64,000 nt of DNA. Origin: Pseudo-nitzschia pungens (taxonomy: Eukaryota; Bacillariophyta; Bacillariophyceae; Bacillariales; Bacillariaceae). Position 1 is the stretch's first letter. Each line of letters begins with the position of its first letter. A program made the position numbers and the translations under genes. The DNA lies in contig CM074762.1 of NCBI GenBank assembly GCA_037355855.1, positions 2,170,001-2,234,000 on the forward strand, given 5' to 3'. This document shows, in pieces, positions 54,829-64,000 of the stretch. The notes below the pieces were generated by a model. That model saw only the letters and a program-made list of their open reading frames with translations. It did no database searches and had not been told where the DNA came from.

Positions 54829-57800
54829 ATGAATCGCGATCGGAACGCGGTTCACCAAGATGAAGAGTTGAGCGGGTTTGATGAAGACATCAGTGTTTTA
54901 ACACCGGGGACACCCTTTTCACCAGTTCTATTCGAGAAATATCGCTCGAGAGCAGCACCTGATATTGTTGATGACAATCGACAGAACCAAGAAAGAACCG
55001 CCACATCGTTGAATGATAGCGATGACTCGAAAGTTATGCTTTCTGCGATCCAACTGGCAATTCCACCCGCAATCCCACCACCGCAAGAATTTCAAGCTGA
55101 CAGCAGCGAAGAGAAATACCATTATGATGAGGATGCAAAGATTCTAGCACAATCGCGACGAAGTCATGACAACAATCTCAGAACTGTGCGTTTGAATGCG
55201 CAACCAGTATCGTATCGTTCCCCGGAAAAGTACCAGTCAACTACACGATCACGATTGAATACGATTGAATACGGAGAAGAGAATCACCCTGGAATAATGA
55301 GAGACGAAGTGAATGTAAGATATGATGATAGTGGCTATCGAAGCGGTCCCTATGGCAGTGCAACTGACAATGATCACCGATTCTGTGATGAAGGGACTAT
55401 GGATTCCGATAACATTGGGTATCTCCCTTCTCGTCATTTTCAGAATCCTGCAATCCCAAAATCATCGTCTTTACGACCATCATCATATGGATCTGCTAGA
55501 GTGCCAATTAGAAGAGTATCTCATGTTTATGGACAAGAGCAATTTCATCCTCATTCATATCGAAGTGAAATCGAATCCCCCTCCAATTGCCTTCATAGTA
55601 TGGATAGCATGCCTCGATTCGCAAGCAACCGTAGCATTCAGTCTATAACGTCTCATCAATATTCTGAGGGTTCAAACATTCTCCACGGAGAAGTGATAGA
55701 TGTTGTAGATACAGAGGGAAAAGCTGCATTCGAAAAAATTGCTTCCATACGGCGCCAAGAGGCTTTCATGCAGGAAGGACGTTATCACATCGAAAATGGA
55801 GACTGTGAGAGCCAACAAGATGAAATAAATTTATTTGGAATGCAAATCGGAGGCGGAAGTCCTTTCAGTTTAGGAATCAGACACAGTGGAGGGCACTCAT
55901 TGCTATCCTCTCATGGGTTTGTTCATCCTAATCAGGATCAGTATCAAGGTACTAACAACAACGGTGCTTACTTTACATTCGGCTATGCGACGGAGCATAT
56001 TTCGAATGTGAGAAATCATGCTACGAAACTTGGGAAGGATGCGAAGAAGGGTGCGCTCACAATGATGGAACAGGCGGCATTATTGGCAAAACAGATTATG
56101 AACAAGTACTATCGACCACCGCTTTCTCCACGTTCGAAGGAGCTCAATGACCTCGAATTTCTGAAGCAAGTTCACAAGCGAAAATTTGACCAATACAAAC
56201 CGAACAGTGACATCGATGATAAAAACGACGAAAACTTTTTTGATTTTGTAATTGTTTTGAAATCTGATGAAGCCTACAAATATTGGGCAGAGTTACTAGA
56301 TTTTCGAGAAGAATATCTGGGATCTGATTGGGAGAAAGGTCTTGAGTCACCACCTTGTGGCATTTCCACCAACACAAGCGATTCTAGCGGTAGTGGCGAG
56401 GATGGATTGCCTAGTGGAAAGAATAAAGCAAATTTTGATGATATACATGGGAGTCCAGAAAGTGATGATTACAACAATACGTCAACACCACGCACAGAAT
56501 TGCTTCGGCGACGACGACCAAAAACACCACCATCTACTAAGAAGACGCCTAGACTTTCTTTTTTTCGTTCACCCTCTCGAAATTTCGACAGCCACAGAAA
56601 AAGCCTCATGTCTCAGTCTTTCAGATCAAATTTATCACCATATGCAGGAACGCCATCCTGGAAACAACCGAGTCGAATGAGTATTTTTGAGCAAATGATA
56701 CAGAGTCCTACTTTGACTGATGGTCGAAACCGAACGTTTTCTCAACACAGCTACTATAGCCGGAGCAACCGTACATCGTCGGAGAGGAATGAAACTAGCA
56801 ACAGATTCGAAACTCCAGTAATAGGGGGCCGTCGGCGCTGGGGAAATCCTACCGCGAACTTAAGATCTCAATCCGTAAAAGCTTCAGCTAATACACCTCC
56901 GGTTAGATCTCTCAGTCGCAGAGATATGTTGGAAGGATCTCAAGTCAATCTTAACAGTTCGATGCAATCGAAGGGACTCAAAAACCATCAAAATCAAAAA
57001 AGCAATAGCAATAACTTGAATATTGATGGGAATCGCAGTACAGATGGAGATGAAGAAAATGAAATCCTGAATCATGATCAAAGAGATCGTGATATCCCCC
57101 AAGGTTTTGTGAAAGCATTTGAATTGAAAAATTTCTTGGACGCGTTGAAGAGAGGAATCGTCCTTCGTCGACATCGCCCTAACGAGAAGGCAGTCTTCTG
57201 CAAAGTGTATTCGAATGATGGTGGCGATACCATTCGGTACGAATGGATTGATTCTAAAGAGGCTTTTTTGATTCTCGAAGAACAACGGATTCGACACTCA
57301 CCGGATGAAGCTGGCAGTGATTGGAGTCGTGCAGGTGGGTCTTCAGGGTCTTCAGAAGATGAAAATTTCAATAAAAAATTCAGAGCTGCAAACATAGTTG
57401 CCGTACATCCAGCGGTGAAAGAGGACTGCCGTCAACGCCGTCAGCCTTCATCCAAAACATTATTCGGAACTGCTTCCTTACGCCAATCTCGTTCCGGCTA
57501 CAATCGCCAATTGTCTTTTTCGGTGGTAACATCTACGGGACAACGTTTCCTAAGAATGAGCTCAAAGGACCTATCTGAATCTTGGAATAAAGGGCAAGGG
57601 AGTGAATTATTCTTCAAAACACTTGACTTCGAGGCTGCTACATCTGGAGAATACTGGTTGATTTTCCGCGGCCTCCTGTTGCTTCACAGAGACGTCGTAA
57701 ATAATGGTAGATTCGCAGCGCATCGCAATGGAGGGATCGCTGGAGGTGTGAGAACAAATCAGATCGAAGACGACGATAGTGGAAAGAATGCAAACATCGA

Positions 57801-60800
57801 AAACCAACTTACACAGGATAAATTCATCGAGCCTTCAGCAGTAGGATGGCTTGAAAGGCGCATCGTCCAAATGCGTAAATCGAACGATGACTACATCCGT
57901 GGTGCTGTTTTGCCAGGAGCTGTGCCGCCTGTCTCGGATTATTTTCTGGGGTTTAAGTCCCCTGGTACTACAATTTGGAGCCGGTTGCGTTTAGCTGGTC
58001 TTGAAACGCAGCGTATATATTCGGTTGACACTCGCAGGGTTATGATAAAAATCCGTTGTCCCGATTATCGGCTCACAGATGTAGCAGAAGTTTTACGGCT
58101 GAGAATGGAAAAGAAGGATGGTTCGTTTGAACCATTTCGTGAAAGTGCTGCTGGTATTTTCAAGCAACGTGATGATCACCTGGATGTTCCTGAGATGTAC
58201 CGTGGGCGAATGGCTTCACTCCTTCGATCTAAAGATCGCCAAATGATTATTGATTTCATTATTGGATCTCGCATCCGCGATTCTGGAGCTCAACTCGCAC
58301 GAACCGGCAACGTTGAAAAAATCATTGAGAAGCCCCAAACCCCACGAAAAAAATCAGATTCCTTCTATCACTCCTGGGTCACTTACTACAATTTGATCAC
58401 CGATTTCATATCACAATGTCGTAATCGTGACTCCGGAGCTGAACTCGTACGAAATTGCGACATAGGGAAAGCAATCGAGGCACGGATTCCACTTCATATG
58501 CCAGAAAAACTAGATTCTCTCTGTAACTCTTGGGTATTTTATTGGAGAGAGGAGCGTTGGGTTGAAAATGAAACGTCTGAGCCTTCAATTTTGGAAGAAA
58601 AGAAGCGTTTATCCATGGAAGAAGGCCGGTCGCCACAAAAAGACGACACAAGCAATCACGGAAAATCTAAGGATAGTCGACCAGTGCCAAATTTCATCAC
58701 TCGGTTCTTCATTGAAGCTTTCAATCAGCCTTTGGATGCTATTGAAGATTATTTTGGCGAACAAGTGACCTTTTATTTTGCATGGGCACAGCACACCTCA
58801 GTCCATCTACTATTCTTAGCTTTCTTCGGTATGATTGTTACACTGTGTGAAATGTCGTCCTACAATTTGGACCACCCGATTCGTCCATGGTGGTCGATTG
58901 CTGTCATGCTGTGGACATTTACTGTCTTGGTGAATTGGAGAAAGCGATCGAATGCCCTTGCATACAGATGGGGAAGTATGGATCACAAGGAACAAGAAAC
59001 AAATCGTCCTGAGTTCCAGGGAGAGTTTGTAAGAGATCCGAAAACAAACGAATATGTTGTCGATCCGATTACAAATGAATACATAATCAAGTATCCAAGA
59101 TGGAAGCGGTGGTTGAAGTACATGATCAGCGTTCCTATCTCAGCTTTTTTTACTGGACTTGCCTTGTTTTTGATTCTGATGGTGCACGCTAATCGGGACA
59201 CACAAATGGCAAACTACATCCAAAATCGAAGCAACAATTCTACTTCTGAGGTCCCATTCACATTCAACATGACCAACATTGGCAAAAAGCAGTTTGTTGG
59301 TGACCTAGAAGTGAACAGGGAGTTGTTGTTGGATCCTACGTACTGGATTATTATGATTACCCTACCATCATTACTTGGATTGTGTATTCCGATCTTGAAT
59401 ATAATCCTGATGAGGCTTTCTGTGATGCTAAACGACTTTGAAAATTACCAGACTGACGCTGAATATCGAACGCATCTGATTTGCAAAGTAATCTTTTTTC
59501 GCTTTGTGAGTCAGTTTGGAACCGTTTATTATTACGCCTTCATGTCTATCGACCCCGAAAATTCGGCTAAGGCGATCGAAAACGGAATGATCAGGATGGC
59601 TACTAGTCTCGCGATCTATACGACAGTTGCACACTGGTGGAATATTATTCTGCAAGTGTACATTTTCATGGGCATCCAACGGATACGGCGTTATTTATAC
59701 AACCAAAGGCTGCAAACGGAGTTGTCAAGACTAGAACGAGATGAAGAAGACTATTATAGTAATCAGCGCTGTGATGATGATGTTCGGAGGATCAAGCTAG
59801 ATAACAGACGAATTTTGTTAGAACAAGCGCAAGACGATCACTGGATGGAGATAATGAAAGCCCCGCATGATAGTTTTCCAGAGTACATTACTTCAGTGGT
59901 GCAATTTACCTTCGTTGCATGTTTCAGCGTCATTCTACCTTGGTAAGTATTCACACCTTATTCACCTTCAGCTCGAATTGAAGCAATCCACCTCTGTTGC
60001 TATTTGTTGCTAATTTCACTTTTTCATTGTGCACAAGCATCCCGTTCCTCGTCCTCATTAATTACCTTTTGAGTATGAGGTTTGATGCGTACAAAGTTTG
60101 CAGAGGACGACGCCGTCCTTTCTCAAAAAGAACCGGTGGAATCGGAGTTTGGGAGCATTTACTTCATATTGTCGCTGTCATTGCAGTCCTGACGAATTGT
60201 TGGCTCGTAGCAATCACTAATCATGAGTTTAGGATGGTGGCAGAAAAGATTGGGTCTACACTCACTGTATTTCTTGTGGTTTCATGGGAGCACGTGATGC
60301 TGCTTATCAAATATTTGATGGGAACCACTATTTCAAAACTTCCAAAGGAAATCAGGGATGAAATCAGAGCACGACAACACGATTTTGATAAGAAGATATA
60401 CGAGGATATGAGATTGAAAACTGAAAAAACACGTAGGCTGAAAAGAGAGAAATCATCAGTTGCTAGCTTCTTGCATCAATCGGGTACTCCAGATTCCAAT
60501 TCATATGGTGGAAGCAGTCTTTTTCTCAACGACAATCAAAGGATGGGTGATCCATCTCCTAACCTTCAAAGTCAAGGGGAGAGTCCAGATCCTACACAGC
60601 AGGCAGGTAGTCGGCATGTTCCCCACTGCGATGTAAAGAATCTTCATGATTCTGTCCTAGAACTCCAAGCGAGGAATTGTGACAGCATCAGTCGTCTTCA
60701 AACAATTGAATCATTCGACGGATCGATCGATGAAAGTGCAACCGCAAATGGCAAATCGATCGATACACCCCAGTCAACAACCGCTGAGGCAAAGTGTCGT

Positions 60801-60965
60801 CGTCAAACGATTGACTCGTTCGACGATCGACCAACTGACGATGGAGAACGCAGTGAACGAAACCAGTCGACAGCCACCGACTGTGAGAGCCATCATAATA
60901 CTATTAGCTCGTTGGATGATCGATTCATAGTCGATAGCAAACCAGGTGAATTGTACGAATGCTGA
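54829..60965 (+). CDS. Anoctamin (TMEM16) family protein with very long N-terminus, two exons
   Basis: Exons 54829-59942 and 60038-60965 (intron 95 nt, GTAAGT...CAAG, phase 2) give 2013 residues. About 1280 residues of mostly disordered, Ser/Arg/Asn-rich sequence come first. The later part of this region is more ordered, with a PH-like stretch (EYWLIFRGLLLLHRD) and a tandem duplication at 1139-1240. The anoctamin core runs from about 1290 to 1845: the DAIEDYFGEQVTFYFAW entry, about ten membrane segments, and the signature PEYITSVVQFTFVACF plus RFDAYKVCRGRRRPF and GIGVWEHLL. The joint restores LPC-IPFLVLINYLL. Of the acidic Ca2+ sites known in TMEM16A, the Glu (1685) and Asp (1721) positions are kept; their partners are Thr1688 and Ser1717. 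The family comprises Ca2+-activated chloride channels and lipid scramblases. Confidence 0.9.
59943..60037 (+). other. Intron of the anoctamin gene
   Basis: GTAAGT donor and CACAAG acceptor; splicing fuses the two halves of a membrane helix that is continuous in the family. Confidence 0.85.
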
Positions 60966-61505
60966 TAAAAAAAAAGCAATTGGTGAATAGAACTTCGAAT
61001 CTTCTTTCTTTAGAGGAGCTTTTTTGAGGAAGAAAAGCACCTCATCCATGCACCCTTATAAAGCAAAAATAGAGAGACAGTTGAATTATCTAACTTGAAT
61101 GCGTTTTTTCAAAAGAAGCATCTGCAATGCTATTTCTTCGAATATGAAACGTAATTCCTTTTGTCACAACTTCTATGAAAAATCAAGCGGGATCTCCTTT
61201 CTTTGTCTGGAAACCGCGTCCGCAATAGATCCTCTAAAAAAAGGAAGAATGAAAACAACATTTGGAATACTAGATTTTTTCGCGGTTTCTACTTGATGAC
61301 GACTGCAGCAATCTTTAGGACCGGTCATCCGCTCAAACTTACGATGCACAATATCAAATTCCATGATTCATTCTGTCCCGACACATTTCAAATCTATCCT
61401 ACGCAAGCGTTTAAAATGAGTCACTGAAGCTTCTCCGACAAGCAAGCAACCATAAACAGTGAATTCTTCGCAATATTATTATTAGACAACTCTGGTAATA
61501 GATCC
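60966..61505. other. Convergent intergenic region
   Basis: Shared 3' flank of the anoctamin and formate-THF ligase genes. GAGGAGCTTTTTTG and CACCTCATCC (61013-61047) can form a weak stem. No gene seen. Confidence 0.55.
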
Positions 61506-63619
61506 TTAGAAGAGTCCCACAACGTCACCGGTTTCGGTATCGATGTCGACATCGTAAAAGCCAGGTCGGGTGGGAAGTCCCGGAATAGTCATAATGTCTC
61601 CACAAATTGGATAGACGAATCCAGCACCCGCACAGGATCGAATTTCTCGAACAGTGATCCGGTGGCCTGTGGGAACACCCTTGGCAGCCGGATCGCAACT
61701 GAAGGAATATTGTGTTTTTGCGATACAAATGGGCAACGTCCCAAAGCCATTGTTTTCATACTGTTCAATTTGTTGATTGGCCAAGTCCGAATAGTCCACA
61801 CCATCTGCTCCGTAGATTTCCTTGCTAATGGTTTCGATCTTCTCCTTGATGCTGGTGTCAAGTTCGTACAAAAATTTGAAATTGGATTCATCGTTTGCTT
61901 TGCAAGCCTTGTCGACAGCACTGGCTAGATCGGCGGCACCTGCTCCTCCCTGGGCCCAATGGTCGGACAAGACCGCATCAAAGGCACCTGCGGCCATGGC
62001 TGCCGCCTTCACGACCTCGATTTCGGCATCCGTGTCCGTCTTGAACTTGTTCACTGCAACCACTACGTTGACCCCGAACTTCTTGGCGTTCTCGATGTGT
62101 TTCTGTAGATTGGCGCATCCCTTTTGCAACAATTCAACATTCTCTTCCGTGTATTCTTTTTGGAGAGGTTTTCCCGCCGACACGGGAGGGCCGCCACCGT
62201 GCATTTTCAGAGCCCGGACCGTCGCTACAATCACGGCCGCCTTCGGTTTTAACCCGCTGTATCGGCACTTAATGTTGAAGAATTTCTCCATTCCAATATC
62301 GGCTCCGAACCCAGCTTCTGTTACGCAAAATCCGTCAGGACCCACCAGTTTGAGGGCGATCTCATCAGCTACAACCGACGAGTTTCCCGTAGCAATGTTG
62401 GCGAATGGTCCTGCATGGACCAAAACGGGCGTTCGCTCCACGGTTTGCATGAGTGTCGGCATGATGGCATCCTTCATCAAGACGGTCAGAGCTCCGCCAC
62501 AACCCAAGTCATCGGCCGTGACAGGTGCTCCCTTTCGGGAGAATCCAACGACCATTGCACCGAGTTTTTCCCGCAAGTCGTGGAGCGACTTTGCGAGGGC
62601 CAGGGCTGCCATAACTTCCGAGGCAACGGTAATGTCGAAACCGGACTTTCGGTTGTGCTGCACTCGTTCTCCTTCCTTTTCTTTGGATTTAACGGTCTCT
62701 TTGGGGCCCTCACCAACCGTGACACTCCGCAAGTGACGATCGCAGGTATCCACAACCCGTTGCCAGGTAATGGTGTCCGGGTCTAGATCCAGACGTGCAA
62801 ACTTCGACTTTTCTTCGGCGGTAAAATCTTCGGGCGCACGTCCCTCGTGGGGAATTCCCAGCTTGTCCAATCTCTTTATCTGTACCTTCGAGAGTCCCTT
62901 CCCGGCCGGACACAAACGCCGGAAGAGTGCCTCGTCACTCTGCGACGCCTCGTGAAACATGCGGGTATCGATTGCCGCAGCGAGCAGATTGTTTGCAGCG
63001 GTAATCGCGTGAATATCTCCCGTCAGGTGGAGGTTGAACTCTTCCATCGGAACAACCTGGGCATATCCTCCTCCGGCTGCCCCGCCCTTGATTCCAAAGG
63101 TGGGACCCTGGCTCGGTTGCCGGATACAGGCAATGGTTTTCTTGCCAAGAATTGCTCCCAGAGCCTGCGCGAGCCCAATCGTGGTCGTTGACTTTCCTTC
63201 TCCGAGGGGAGTGGGATTGATTCCGGTGACGACAACGTAGTTTCCATCGGGAACGTCCTTTCTGTTTTCTCTGGCCGAGAGAGAAACCTTGGCCTTGGCG
63301 ATTCCCCATGGGATCACTTCATCATCGGTGAGTCCGACCCTGTTCGTTTCGAGTTGGATTGTTGCCAAGCAGAGAAGCAATTTGCGCAATGTCGTGCAGC
63401 AATAGTGTGAGACGAAACGAACGCTAGTCTCGATTCCGGATAAATTGCACAGCGTCCTTCGCTGTCGCCTTCACGAAATACTCACTGACGTCCCACGTCA
63501 CGGATGGGCAACAAACCGACTTCCTTCACGATTTGCTGGGAAACTTCAATGTCCGAGGGAACCGGAGTCCGGCAAGCGAGTTTGGGGTATCCCAGGGCGT
63601 TTGTATCTCCTTCGGACAT
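61506..63619 (-). CDS. Formate-tetrahydrofolate ligase, monofunctional, two exons
   Basis: Exons 63619-63486 and 63339-61506 (intron 63485-63340, GTGAGT...ACAG, 146 nt, phase 2) give 655 residues. The joint reads [11 protein letters not shown] then [12 protein letters not shown], continuous with the family. The enzyme joins formate to THF with ATP, giving 10-formyl-THF for purine and C1 metabolism. Visible motifs are the P-loop [36 protein letters not shown] in two parts, [13 protein letters not shown], the folate-site [10 protein letters not shown] and EAGFGADIG. The dehydrogenase/cyclohydrolase domain of the trifunctional animal and fungal C1-THF synthase is absent, as in plants and bacteria. 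There is no targeting signal ([10 protein letters not shown]), so a cytosolic location is likely. Confidence 0.92.
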
Positions 63620-64000
63620 GCTGAAAGTGAAATCGATGGTGTGGCTGCGGTGTTAGATGAATGCTATGAAAGGTAACGGCCCAAAAGGAAGCTAACCTTA
63701 TACTGTACCGTAATTACGGATGAGAATCAATCAACTGTCAATGCTGAGGGAAAAGATTTTTCGACGAAAACCAATACTCGAATACGGTGCAAGATTGCTA
63801 CTACATAGTTGCTAGAGTAAAAGTAGGTGTAACTTACTCGTACACGTACTCGTATTCTCACGAGTAAGTTACGAATGATACAAGGTGTTCGATGGAGTGT
63901 TCTCGTAGACGGACACGTTAGTTGAGAGCAGTTGTCACCGATGCCAAAAAATGATGCTGTAAAGTTACTCGTACGTTGAACACAGAGCGGTAGCCCGTAT
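63620..64000. other. 5' flank of the formate-THF ligase gene, GTAAGTTAC words
   Basis: No gene seen. ACTCGTAC, GTAAGTTAC and TACTCGTA words are dense from 63690 to 63970. Confidence 0.55.

Overview
This is a nuclear genome segment from a photosynthetic stramenopile, most likely a pennate diatom. Several proteins start with a signal peptide followed by a diatom-type plastid-import motif (Ala/Gly-Phe-Ala-Pro or a variant, as in the proteins at 9040, 32637 and 53900). Introns are short (33-nt micro-exon aside, introns of about 60-180 nt) with GTAAGT/GTGAGT donors. The families present are typical of this group: a LigA-type DNA ligase, a PH/zinc-finger PI4-kinase, a DUF547 protein, an anoctamin and a PLOD-like glycosyltransferase. 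The species cannot be fixed from sequence alone. There is no operon structure; about 17 protein genes are separated by 0.4-4 kb of low-complexity intergenic DNA.

Layout. 1-3895 (minus): three CaM-kinase-like domains that appear to be joined by two phase-0 introns into one myristoylated protein cut by the window edge. The first domain looks active, the second has NFG instead of DFG, the third has NRN instead of HRD. 5248-6720 (minus): J-domain-like protein without HPD. 9040-9957 (plus): plastid membrane protein. 11147-13339 (plus): eight-module EGF-like single-pass protein with a Ser minisatellite. 13340-17408: long gene-poor stretch with a 33-bp-stem hairpin. 17409-18815 (plus): membrane RING-H2 protein. 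19686-21080 (minus) and 21768-25487 (plus): a sirtuin and an NAD+-dependent DNA ligase, head to head, both NAD+ consumers. 26078-27229 (minus): low-complexity protein with a KH-like segment. 27778-28044: candidate MITE. 29077-30830 (minus): three-exon cytochrome P450. 32637-33257 (plus): probable thylakoid-lumen protein. 34605-35501 (plus): three-exon YjbQ/UPF0047 protein. 35613-40575 (minus): PH plus zinc-finger PI4-kinase with a reading-frame break. 41954-43327 (minus): PLOD-like glycosyltransferase running into a 15-bp repeat open in all three frames. 44200-45466 (plus): mitochondrial carrier broken at a G6 run. 47042-52549 (plus): 1776-residue membrane protein with DUF1769-like, PH and DUF547 domains. 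52986-53900 (minus): TIC21/PIC1-like plastid inner-envelope protein. 54829-60965 (plus): 2013-residue anoctamin. 61506-63619 (minus): formate-tetrahydrofolate ligase.

The genes do not form one pathway. Themes are Ca2+/lipid signalling (CaM-kinase array, PI4K, anoctamin, PH proteins), plastid function (9040, LigA, 32637, TIC21) and C1/NAD metabolism. Intergenic DNA carries recurrent short words (GTAAGGTTAC and its complement, ACGTAC, ACGAAGTA, ACTAGTAGTA) that are nearly absent from coding regions. Splice joints were inferred by reading frame, splice-site consensus and protein-family continuity only.
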